From Bombus terrestris (lineage: Eukaryota; Arthropoda; Insecta; Hymenoptera; Apidae): a stretch of 64,000 bases of DNA. The notes beneath the pieces were generated by a model. The model had not been told where the DNA came from and did not search any database. It saw only the letters and a program-made list of their open reading frames with translations. Numbering within the stretch: position 1 is the first letter of the stretch; every line of letters begins with the position of its first letter. Position numbers and translations under genes: made by a program. Location: positions 2,907,924 through 2,971,923 of the forward strand of contig NC_063272.1 in NCBI RefSeq assembly GCF_910591885.1, given 5' to 3'. Positions 12,901-21,691 of the stretch are shown one piece after another.

Positions 12901-13915
12901 TTTACGACTTAAGCATTACATGTTAGTTTAAGTATCATTTACATACCAGCTACTTGAAATCCATTTAATTTCATGTAACTTAACTAATTACAGAACAAGG
13001 TTTAACTTTTACGCTAATTAAGCTCAAAATGTCCATGAAGCATGATTTGTTTCTGGAAAGTCATTTAACTATTTTAACTAACGAAATGTATAACGAAAAC
13101 TATCGATTTTCAGAACTTTATAATATAATGGAATCGTTTTACATATTTGCGGACAAACAACACAACACAGTTTTCGTCTATGAATATGAAATAAAAAATT
13201 TAAATAAAAATTATGTTAATCCTTTCGGTACGAGTTGTTTTTTAACATCGATGGTACGAATAAAGCAGTAAAGCATGTGCGTGACCTGAAAACATTTCCG
13301 GTCTTTTTATAACGATTGTGAACAAATAATGTACAAATAACCTTCAAAACTATAACGTACGTTTCCAGATAAAGAAAATAATCACAGACTTCGCTGGATG
13401 CATAAGCATTCATAGACAACATCAATGGAATTTTTTCTGATGAATATGTACTTCTCCTGTAGGAAAGTATGAGATGACTCGTTTGTTTGTAAGAAATGTT
13501 CAAGAGCAGTTATGAAATCATTTACGGATTTCACTACGTTTTACATATTCGAAACTTTCCATCTTTGCATTTCTTTTCTGTCTCCCCTTTCTCATGAATA
13601 CTTGAATACATGATTTTTTCAAATGTAATAAAAAAAAAAAAAAAAGAAAAAAAATGCTAATTCGTATATTACAAAACTTCACAAAAATAATCGTAAGAAT
13701 CTGTTCTATTTTTCCTCGTATATTTCCTTGTTTGGAAAAAGGAATAATTTATGACTTGTAATTTGTAAAATTACGCTAATAATATCAGTTTACTTGTACA
13801 AGATGGCCACCATACACATATTTGTCACATTAGAAAATATAGACCTAACCAAACAGGAATATTACACATTACAAGTTAACGTACATATATATGTAGTATC
13901 TATTTACAAGTATCG
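9941..13915. other. AT-rich stretch; one exon-like island, otherwise nothing seen
   Basis: No supported gene. A short GA repeat follows the LTR near 9.97 kb and an A-rich run lies at about 13.63-13.66 kb. Between about 10.65 and 10.96 kb the base composition is more balanced and both strands are open. On plus, a TTTTACAG acceptor-like site precedes an ATG frame of about 48 codons. I do not recognise the predicted peptides on either strand, so this is only a candidate exon or decayed element. Confidence 0.45.
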
Positions 13916-14078
13916 CAGATTACCTCTTGAAAAGTAAGAAAACATAAAGACTAAAGTAAAGTTGTAAATCTAAACTACAGTTCAAGTTATACAAGGCATG
14001 TAAAGCTTCTCTTGAAACGTTAGGTGCGTACTTCGATATACAATATAAAGAAACATAGCCCATATATATAGTACATAC

Positions 14079-14141
14079 CATACAGATCCCTCGCCATAAC
14101 TTTGTCAATATGCGCAACGAAATCGGTAATTTTCGCGCCAT
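14079..14141 (-). CDS. Candidate first coding exon, mitochondrial-presequence-like
   Basis: A minus-strand ATG at 14141 has G at -3 and G at +4, a favourable context. It opens a 21-codon segment, MARKLPISLRILTKLWRG and three more residues, ending at a donor-like ATG/GTATGTAC site at 14079. The segment has five or more basic residues, no acidic ones and an amphipathic pattern, which is typical of mitochondrial targeting presequences. Its 5' side is a CpG-rich promoter-like block. The ATG overlaps the stop of an 18-codon upstream frame (TGATG). I do not recognise the protein and found no downstream exon, so this is inference from local signals. Reading on past the donor gives a longer but less convincing frame to 13920. 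Confidence 0.28.
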
Positions 14142-14197
14142 CACTTAAACACCGTTTCTCTCGCTTTGGATAATTGAATCAAATCCAGATCGTCCAT
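14141..14197 (-). CDS. Candidate 18-codon upstream ORF or alternative first exon
   Basis: An ATG at 14197 on the minus strand sits in the context GTAAACATGG, close to the insect optimum. It encodes MDDLDLIQLSKARETVFK and then TGA, whose last A is the first base of the next ATG. Downstream of a plausible initiator this could be a genuine upstream ORF with termination-reinitiation. It could instead be the start of a protein spliced out at the weak AA/GTGATG donor near its end. It has no recognisable domain. Confidence 0.25.
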   Translation of the reverse strand: MDDLDLIQLSKARETVFK

Positions 14198-14400
14198 GTT
14201 TACAGCGAAGCAACATGTGATACTGCCAAAAGTGCTTTCCACCCCCTCGCATAACTGACATCGGCCGTCCGGTGATCCAACGGAAGGATTTTGAACGTTG
14301 GAGAATGCGTAACGCTGATTGGCTATTGAGCTCGGGGGTCGATCGTAGAAGGGGACGCCGGGTCGCAACGAGCCTCACTGTACCACTTCGACTGTGAACG
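14198..14400. promoter_or_regulatory. CpG-rich candidate divergent promoter
   Basis: This block is clearly richer in G+C and CpG than its flanks. On the minus strand it shows AGCCAATCAGCG (a good NF-Y-type CCAAT box, 14315-14326), and 50-70 bases downstream TGTCAGTTAT (14260-14251), which resembles the arthropod TCAGT initiator. The first ATG follows about 60 bases later. On the plus side the CpG-rich sequence continues to a strong GTGAGT donor near 14746. A divergent promoter would explain both. No TATA box was seen. Confidence 0.4.
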
Positions 14401-14745
14401 CGATAGGAATTGGATCGTCTATTTTACAAAGCTCCTTTATCTTTTGCAACAATTACATTCGAATGTCTTTTCAAGCGCTAACGACATAATCGACGTTTGG
14501 TAAGCGATTAGTAACTGCGAATTCGTAGAATTCGTGGATAATTCTCGAGCTGTTTCGTGCGTACGCGATTTTAAGTGGCACGCAAACAGGTGCACCTATT
14601 CGCGTAGCGCAAGAAATGTATCACGGAGGTCGTTGCAGGTAATATCCATCGGCATACTCTTCTCGACCACTTGTCTGGCGCCAACCACCACTATTGTCTC
14701 GCGAAGGCCAAGCTGTAAATCTTCGTTGCTTATACCGTTTTCTTG
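14401..14745 (+). other. Candidate non-coding 5' exon ending at GTGAGT donor
   Basis: CpG-rich sequence continues from the promoter-like block and stops at TTCTTG/GTGAGTGTTAA, a consensus-like 5' splice site. A second possible donor, GCAG/GTAATA, lies at about 14640. No conserved reading frame is seen, so it would be 5' UTR. After the donor the sequence returns to the AT-rich background expected of an intron. Evidence is circumstantial. Confidence 0.25.
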
Positions 14746-14751
14746 GTGAGT

Positions 14752-17559
14752 GTTAATTTTTTACTTATTCCATGGTATAATAATACCGTTATTACGAGGT
14801 AAAAGTTTTTGGATGTGTGATTTCTTGATTGAAGAGACGCTATCATTATTAAAAGTTTGAATATCCCGCCACTAGCGAGGGAAACATAATACAGAATGAT
14901 TCTTTCATTTGCTTACATTCGATTTCTTAATTTTACTCCTATTCTCCTTTTTAATTCGTAATTTAATTGTGAGGACATATGCTATGGAGCAATTTTTGTT
15001 ACTTTTAGCATCGTTGCTTTATTTGTTAAGACTGTTGAGCAATACGATCGTTTACTTTATTTACTGCCTTGTTTGCTATTATTTTACTTTTAAAGACAGG
15101 TATTTTGGAAATATAAACTTCTACATATTGGTATGATATTGATATACTTAAAAATGTCGTTTAGTAAATAGGAAAATAGGACACTAAAGGTTTAACTAAT
15201 TGAAAGCGATTTAGTTATTGAAGATAGTACTTGCTGAGCAAATGGATCGCGAAGTTGTCATAATGCTACAAATGATACACGCTTCAAAGAGAATTCAAAG
15301 TTTCCTTAAATTGTGATAACTTTTTGACAGTGAAGTACAGTTGTTACCTTGTGTGAGATAGAAAACTGCATAATCGACTGGAAGTTTCTGTACGAGATAT
15401 TGAAACATCGATTATGTTTTACGAGTTTTCCAAACAATATCGAATCGTTACATATTTCGTATAATTTCTGCTCGTCGTAAATTCGTAATAAAACGAATAA
15501 TTTGATAACGATCGCAAATTTCTTCTTTTTTATTTCAAACTTATCTTTCTTATTTTCCCTTGCATAAAAATTAAAGTAATATTAACATATACATACTAAC
15601 ACGATATATACAAGGCGAGTTACTTGAGAGTTTGAAACGAAATATTTTTTATATTTTTAAATATATCGAAAAATGTTTCGGATAAAAGCTGAACTGAAAT
15701 TCTGCGTGCAAAAATTATTAATTCACTTACGTCGAAGAAATATTAGTTTAACAGATATTTTAATTTTTATTTAGTGAAATTTATCGTACGAAAGACAAGC
15801 ACGAAGACAAATACGAAAGTAGCGTCTTGTGTCTTTCCTTGTCTCTTATACCTAAAATATTTACTAAACTAATGGTTTTTCGACGCAAGTAGGTTAATAA
15901 ATAACATTTTATAGAGAATTTTGAGCTGCATCGATTAATGTATTAAGAACTGTGTGATTCCATTTGAAGAAACAAAGTCGACCTTAGTACGATGGTTGCG
16001 CCACCACCTATAGAAAAGCTAGCAACGTCTAAATATGTCCTCCTTACAACCATCAAACTTTTATCCGAAGCATTTTTCGATATAATGAATAGTGTCGAAA
16101 ATATTACGGCTCAAACCCTTGGCAAATCTTCGCATAGCCAATATATCTTCGAAATCGATTTTCTCAAGAATGAGCATTGGCACGCGGATGCTCCGTCTTA
16201 CATTTTCGATTAATTTTTTTCAAGATCATCCTTTACCTTGCTCTTGCATAATTAAATAATTTGAAAATTTATAATAATATGTATATATAGAAATTTAATA
16301 GAAACAAATAGCAGGTGGACTTGTTAGATGGTCAGAAAATTATAGATTGTTATGTTTATGTATCGTTCGTATGACACGCTGTAAAAGTAAGAAACGATAA
16401 TTATAAATTTATCGAAATATATTTATTATAAAGAGAAAAGAGAAAATGGCAGGGAAATATAGAGGAAAATTTGTTCGTAGGACGCTTCGTATTCAAGAGA
16501 TTCCAAGATTGAAAATTTGCCTACCAAGTATACTTGAACTTGGCTCATTACGTGATAAATTGAAAAAATGTATTTTTCTTGAAAACAAAGCGTCTTGCGA
16601 ATAAATTTTGTTCCACATTCTCAGTTTATTTTCACACGTAGAATTAGCCAGTCCAGAATTAGCCATGTTCTAGTACGCTTGGTAAATTTTCAAACGCGAT
16701 CTTCTCGAAAATAAAGAATCCTGTATATTCGAATTTAAGTTGTCGAACGAAACCGATTTATACAAATCAAATGTATATCATCGAATATACAATTTGTTAA
16801 ATAATACTCGTTTTAATCTGCTTATGAAAGATTATGATACACGAAGAACTTGTCGTTAGAATCAAATTATTTCTTTCGCTAAGCTTCGAATCTCAAAAAT
16901 TTAACGTAGATATTTCCATCAGGTATTTTGGCATCGGAAGGAAAATTCCACGAACTTGAACCAATTTTTATTACTTTTCCGTCAAAACAATTCCCTGCTT
17001 CGTCTGATATTTATTAACGGATCATTCGTTCAAACTCGCGATTTGATCACATTGTGGCTGTTATAAATATTTTGAGGCTGTCGGCGATATTATGCTTCCC
17101 GTCGCTCCTGTACAAGTTTCATTCGTACCCGAATAAAGTTCCCAATTACACGACGTACAAGATCTCGTAAAGTTTTCTTAATTCGTTATCAGCCAACGTC
17201 GTACTTTTCGCGAGAAGAACTCGCAAGACTATTATTTCCGCTTTGCGAATCTATTTATCCGACGTGGGAATGTCTAAACTCTAACTAAAGCGAGAAAGCT
17301 TTCTTCACCGTATCCGTAGTCGTACAACGAACAATTTTATTTATGAATATCCGCCTTGACAGTTTGTCTAAAAGATGTTCGTCCTTCAATTTTGTTACAA
17401 ACGCAAAACGTTTCTTTCTTCGCTTCTTTTCCAAATATTCCGCTCGTGCTTATATACTTTAAGATAGCAGTTGCAGCAGTTAATGAAAAAAGTTGTTTGC
17501 AACTATACCTCGATTAAAATCGCTCGAGATATCGTAAGGTTCTTCTTGCATACGATAAA
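14752..17559. other. AT-rich stretch without supported genes
   Basis: This could be intron if the exon at 14.4-14.75 kb is real. A 73-codon ATG frame (15992-16213) has no recognisable features. About 25 bases at 15654-15680 recur inverted at 16055-16083 (ATATCGAAAAATG...CGGATAAAAG). A member of a dispersed repeat family lies at 16575-16720 and is listed separately. Nothing else was seen. Confidence 0.5.
16575..16720 (+). repeat. Dispersed repeat, copy also found twice at 52.8-53.15 kb
   Basis: The sequence from CTTGAAAACAAAGCG through TTTTCACACGTAGAAT to TGGTAAATTTTCAAACGCG aligns with 52991-53150 and with the reverse complement of 52779-52943. All three share the order: CTCGAAAA block, CACATTTTCGACTT-like, TTTTCACACG, GTCCxGAATTA, AAATTTTCAAA and TTCTCG. 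It is probably an old non-autonomous element of unknown class. Confidence 0.6.
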
Positions 17560-17561
17560 TA

Positions 17562-17644
17562 TTGGGTTGGCATCTATGTGATTGCGAATTTTGTCAATAC
17601 CACCTAATGACAAAATCCACAATCGCTAAGTTGCCACAACCCAA
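17562..17644. mobile_element. 83-bp palindromic mariner-type mini-element
   Basis: It begins TTGGGTTGGCATCTATGTG and ends as the near reverse complement (...GTTGCCACAACCCAA), so almost the whole element is one hairpin with arms of about 38 bp around CAATACCACCTAATG. It is flanked by TA on both sides (17560-17561, 17645-17646), the target site of Tc1/mariner elements. The terminal bases resemble mariner inverted repeats as I know them. It is non-coding and would need a transposase from elsewhere. A second copy is at 58243-58323. Confidence 0.75.
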
Positions 17645-17839
17645 TAATAGGCAAGCGTCTAATATTAAAAATAACAACTTATAACGTTGTTTTCTTGCAA
17701 ATTCCGTTCGTTTTTCATTACCAATTTTCATGGTAGGCGGATCGTACACGATGAGGCGTGTATGGCGTTAGGTTGTCGTCGGTGATAGTAGTAGTTGCCG
17801 GCTCTAGATGTCGCTGCTGGAACGCTGCTAATTATTCTT

Positions 17840-17931
17840 TTTATTTTGATGCGTGGTAGGAAAATAGGATCACGGGCGCCGGGAATCAAACCCGGGTCCC
17901 GAACGTTCGAAACCTAGAGCGCTAACCACTT
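17840..17931 (-). repeat. 3' half of a tRNA-derived SINE-like head (B box)
   Basis: On the minus strand this continues the tRNA-like sequence interrupted by the LINE. The B-box-like GGTTTGATTCC lies at 17892-17882 inside CCGGGTTTGATTCCCGG. Joined across the LINE (one copy of the 14-bp duplication removed), the A and B boxes are about 33 bases apart, normal for RNA polymerase III promoters. The 3' acceptor-like strand does not pair properly with the 5' strand, so this is a tRNA-derived sequence rather than a functional tRNA gene. The SINE body probably runs on toward 17.74 kb, but its end was not found. Confidence 0.55.
17918..17931. repeat. Target site duplication of the LINE (3' side)
   Basis: AGCGCTAACCACTT is repeated exactly at 23539-23552. 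The pair brackets the LINE, with the element's poly(A) tail (T run on plus) touching this copy and the 5' end touching the other. This is the hallmark of target-primed reverse transcription. Confidence 0.9.
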
Positions 17932-18369
17932 TTTTTTTTTTTTTTTTTTTTATCTCTGTTTATTTGTTCCAGGTTATTTACATATTTTTTTACATCATTT
18001 TTTTTCCAGAATAAACGCTGAATTCTAATTGTAGGGTGGTACAGGCAAGAGTACCGATACGCGGCGGTACGACGTAGCCATGCATTATTACATTCTTTTC
18101 TCTTTTTTTTTTTTAAGATTATTATTGTTAAATAAAATAAAATTAAGCCGCTGTTGCGCTGTGCCTATGTACGATATTTTAATTTATGTCCTGAAAGCCT
18201 GGACGCAAAAACAGGACAGTTCGCTAGCCTATTAGGGAGGGGTTGGGAGGGGATGGTCTGGGAGGAGCGGGGAGGGGTGTTCTGTGGGATTAGTATAATA
18301 TTTGTTTATCTATTTACATATTTACATATTTACACTTTGATTCGGTGAGCGTTGCCGTTCTGTGGCTCT
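17932..18369 (-). other. 3' UTR and poly(A) tail of the LINE
   Basis: After the ORF2 stop at 18370 the minus strand has about 440 bases of non-coding sequence ending in a run of about 20 A. The region includes an A-rich segment near 18110 and a C-rich one near 18240. No downstream gene is present. Confidence 0.8.
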
Positions 18370-19868
18370 TTATCTTGTTGATTTTTGTTGAGAATTCCGT
18401 ATCCACCAGTATTTTTTTGTGTTTTTTCTGTGTTTGTCTTCTGTATCCTTTTGGGGGAGGGCCATGTTGTATCTCCACCTAGTGTCTGCCGTGCGGCCAT
18501 CTAGGTTTTCCTCGTATTGAATAGATTTCATTCCTATTTTCCTTTGCATATGATAAATTATGGGTATGTTGTTTTGGTCTTGGAGATAGTTTTTTTCGTC
18601 TAGGTATAGAAAGGCTTCGGGGGGGATGTAGCCTGTTAACAGAGTGTTTTTGAAGTATGCGTCGTTTGGGTATAAGCAGCCGAAGATTAGGCTGTTTTCT
18701 TTGATCTTCGCGGCTTGCGAGAAGTGATTTCTCGTTAGTTTTAGGATGTGACAGTCGATGCGGTGGATGTTGGCTAAGTCGTATATTTTTTTATTTTTTA
18801 CGTATTTCCTGTATCCGCTGTGTTCTGATCTGTAAATGCTCAGGCAAGCTCTGATGCATTTTCTTTCAAATATGCGAATTTTTTCCATTATTGACGCAGG
18901 TATGTTGTACCATATTGGGCAGCCGTAGGTTATAATGGGTCTTATTAGCGATTGGTAGCCCATGATTTTTACTTTGCTATCGAGAAGTCTGGAGTAAAAC
19001 AGCCTTTTTGTATTCCAAAAAGCTTTGCTGGCTTTGGAGAGTTGGATTTCGATGTGTTGCTTATAATTTAGTTTTTCATCTATGTTTATTCCTAGGTATT
19101 TTACGCAGTTTTTGTGTGGTATGAGGTTCTCTTCGTTTGCTTTTTCTTTTAGGCGGAATTTCCTGACTTGTTCCCTTTCTGCTGGGCCGATTTTGCTTGT
19201 TCTGGGTCTGAATAGTATGGTTTCGCATTTGCTTGCGTTAATTTTTAGTTTCCATGTATGATAGTAATCGCTGATTTTGTTGAAGAGTTCTTGCAATTCC
19301 GTTCTTATCGTTTTGGTTTTGCGGCCTGTTACGTAGATGATTAGGTCATCCGCGAAGGCTATGGAGCGTTTGTGTGTGGATGTGTTGAGGTTAAAGAGGT
19401 TTAGTAAGTCGTTATTGTAGATGCTGAAGAGTAGCGGGGAATTTACTGTTCCTTGTTGCAGGCCGTTCTCTATGGAGAATTCTTTGCTTGAAGTGTGCGA
19501 GCCGTCGGTCATTATGAAAGTTTTGTTTGTTACCATGTCCCATACTATTTTGATTAGGTATTCGGGGAAATTCTTTTTAATCATTTTATAAATGAGCCCT
19601 GGGATCCAGACGGTGTCGAAGGCTTTTTCGATGTCTATTAGGCAGGCGGCTACTCGCTGGTTTGCGTTAAGTGCCCAGCAGATATCAGACGTAAGTTTGT
19701 TTATTGCGTGGATTGTGGAGTGTTTGTGGCGGAAGCCGAATTGGTTTTCCGGGATTATCTTATTTTTTGAGCAGAAGGCTGCTAGGGGGTTGTTTATGAT
19801 CATTTCGTATACTTTGCTTATGTTGGGGAGGAGGCTTATGGGTCGTAGGTTTGCAGGTGATGAGCCGT
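18370..19868 (-). CDS. LINE ORF2, C-terminal part: reverse transcriptase
   Basis: This is the second half of ORF2, in the frame reached after one base is gained in the A10 run at 19874-19883. From the first in-frame ATG (19803) it has 477 residues. Reverse transcriptase motifs, numbered from that ATG, are QFGFRHKHST at 21-30, LIDIEKAFD at 55-63 with catalytic D57, GLQQGTVNSPLLF at 114-126, the catalytic box FADD at 150-153, KINASKCETILF at 187-198 and VKYLGINIDEKL at 234-245. The remaining C-terminus has a Cys-containing segment but no RNase H signature, as in Jockey-type elements. The enzyme copies element RNA at the nicked target. Without the upstream half on the same chain this copy is probably inactive. 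Confidence 0.93.
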
Positions 19869-19870
19869 CT

Positions 19871-21691
19871 TTATTTTTTTTTTGTAATGGCTATGAGTTT
19901 GGCTTTTTTCCATTTTTTGGGGAAGTACGTGTTGTTTAGTGCATTATTAAACAGTACTGTGTAGTACCATTTTATTTTGTTTGGTAGGCGTTTGAGCGAG
20001 ATGTTTGGGATGCCATCGAAGCCGGCGGATTTTTTGTTGTTTAGCGTGGAGAAGATTGTGCTTAGTTGATTGAAGTTTGTGAAGTAGTTTATTTCTGGGT
20101 CGGGCTGTTTGGGGTCGTCCGATGTGTTTTCGTTTGAGAATGTGCAGACTGTTTTGTTTAGCGCTATGTCTTGTTTTATTTTATTTTTTAGTATGTTTGT
20201 TTCGGCGATGATAATTCTGTTTAATTGTTCTCGGCCCATGTGTTCGTTTTGTGTGTGAGTTTTGGCGAAGTGGGTGCCGATAATGTCTAGTTTTTCCGTT
20301 GTTTTTGATATTATGAAGTTGCCCTCTGCGTCTTTGTTGGTGTTGTGTATCTCGATGCCTGCTTCTTGGATGAGGGAGGCTTTTTCTGGAGGCAGTTTGA
20401 GGGGCGGGATGGAGTTTTGTTCCTTTGGTCTGAAAATTTGATTTATCTGCGGGAACATGCTAGCAGAGTCTTTTTTGGAGATATTTTTTATTTTGTTTGT
20501 CCAGTATTGATTTATAGAGTTTGCGAATTCTTGTTTTAGTTGTGATTTTATTTCGTGTAGCAGGTACTTTAGGAATTCTATGTCTTCTCTTTTGTCGTAA
20601 GAGTAGTTGTGTCTTAGGTAGTTTAATTTCGATAGTATGTAGCTTTTATCTCGTTGTAGTTTTTTTATTTTATAGTTTATATATGGCTCGCAGGAGTCTT
20701 TTTTTTTAAATGTCGGTACGGATTCTTGTAGGGCGATTTGTATATGTTTTTCTATTTCGTCTATGAACGAGTCGATTTGTCTGTCTGTTAGGTTGACATT
20801 GTTGTAGATTTTTAGGTCACAGTTCTGTTCGAGCAGGTTTTGGAACTTTTTCCAGTCTGTCTTTTTGTAGTTGTACCTGGGTGTTTCGGTCTGCGTTTCG
20901 AGTGTTAGGTAGTCGGATGTGTTTTTGCTTATCTGAAATACTATGGCGTTATGGTCGCTGTCGTAGTCTATGGTTTTGAGAGTGTTATTTGGTCGTAAGT
21001 TTTGGAATTTTATTCGGGCGTCTGCTAGGCATATGTCTAGGTAGGAGCGTCCTTTTGGGTAAGAGGGTAGCTCGGAGCCATAAAGGTTTGTTTTGTAGAA
21101 GATGCTTTTATTGTCTAGCCAGGTTCTGACGGAGTTTTCTCTCGTGTTGTTTATTTCGTTTTTCCAGCTGGTATGTTTGGCGTTAAGGTCACCGGCTATT
21201 ATGTAGTAGTTTTCCTGTTTGTCGAGCTGTAAAAGTTGGAAGAGATTGTCGAATTCGTCGTTAAATTGTTTCTGGTTTCCGTAGGCTGCGTAGGCTGCAG
21301 AGATAAATAAGTTTTCCTTATTGTTTATTTTTATTTTTATGATCGTCGTCTCTAGGATTTTGAAGTTTGTTATTTTGTCGTTTTGTATTGTTTTGAACTT
21401 CAGGGGGTTTTTTATGAGGATTGCCGTTCCTCCTCCTTGGGTGGCGTTTGGTCTGTCGTGTCTTATTATAGAGTAGTTTTTGTATTGCACCTTATGTCTA
21501 TAGTTCAGTTTGGTTTCTGAGATAAGTACTATGTCGGGGGTTTCTTTCTTAATTAGAGTTAGTAGGCTGTATCTTTTTTGGTTTGAGATTAGAGAGTTGG
21601 CGTTTATTGATATGATTTTCAGATGTTTAACTTTTATCTGGTTTGTTTTCTGCTGTGATTGGTGGGCGGGTGTGTTTTGGCTAATCTTCGT
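19871..21691 (-). CDS. LINE ORF2, N-terminal part: APE-type endonuclease
   Basis: This frame is open from just inside the ORF1 stop (21691) to a stop at 19871. It encodes the apurinic-like endonuclease that nicks target DNA. In order it shows INANSL (Asn), LISETKL (Glu), GGGTAIL, IIAGDLNAKHTSW (Asp and Asn), SYLDICLAD (Asp) and SDHNAI (Asp-His), so all expected catalytic positions are intact. It then runs into the start of the reverse transcriptase region (SAGFDGIPN, AKLIAIT). No ATG occurs before the INANSL motif; the first frame-compatible alternative start is GTG at 21490, which would cut off Asn and Glu. Translation may begin by reinitiation or frameshift from ORF1, or the ATG was lost. 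The frame ends where an A9 run appears to have become A10. Confidence 0.92.
   Translation of the reverse strand, partial: TKISQNTPAHQSQQKTNQIKVKHLKIISINANSLISNQKRYSLLTLIKKETPDIVLISETKLNYRHKVQYKNYSIIRHDRPNATQGGGTAILIKNPLKFKTIQNDKITNFKILETTIIKIKINNKENLFISAAYAAYGNQKQFNDEFDNLFQLLQLDKQENYYIIAGDLNAKHTSWKNEINNTRENSVRTWLDNKSIFYKTNLYGSELPSYPKGRSYLDICLADARIKFQNLRPNNTLKTIDYDSDHNAIVFQISKNTSDYLTLETQTETPRYNYKKTDWKKFQNLLEQNCDLKIYNNVNLTDRQIDSFIDEIEKHIQIALQESVPTFKKKDSCEPYINYKIKKLQRDKSYILSKLNYLRHNYSYDKREDIEFLKYLLHEIKSQLKQEFANSINQYWTNKIKNISKKDSASMFPQINQIFRPKEQNSIPPLKLPPEKASLIQEAGIEIHNTNKDAEGNFIISKTTEKLDIIGTHFAKTHTQNEHMGREQLNRIIIAETNILKNKIKQDIALNKTVCTFSNENTSDDPKQPDPEINYFTNFNQLSTIFSTLNNKKSAGFDGIPNISLKRLPNKIKWYYTVLFNNALNNTYFPKKWKKAKLIAITKKK

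Noticed and set aside
17882..17892. Functional tRNA gene on the minus strand at the LINE insertion site
   Set aside because: A and B boxes are present but the acceptor strands do not pair and the anticodon stem is poor, so it is treated as tRNA-derived.
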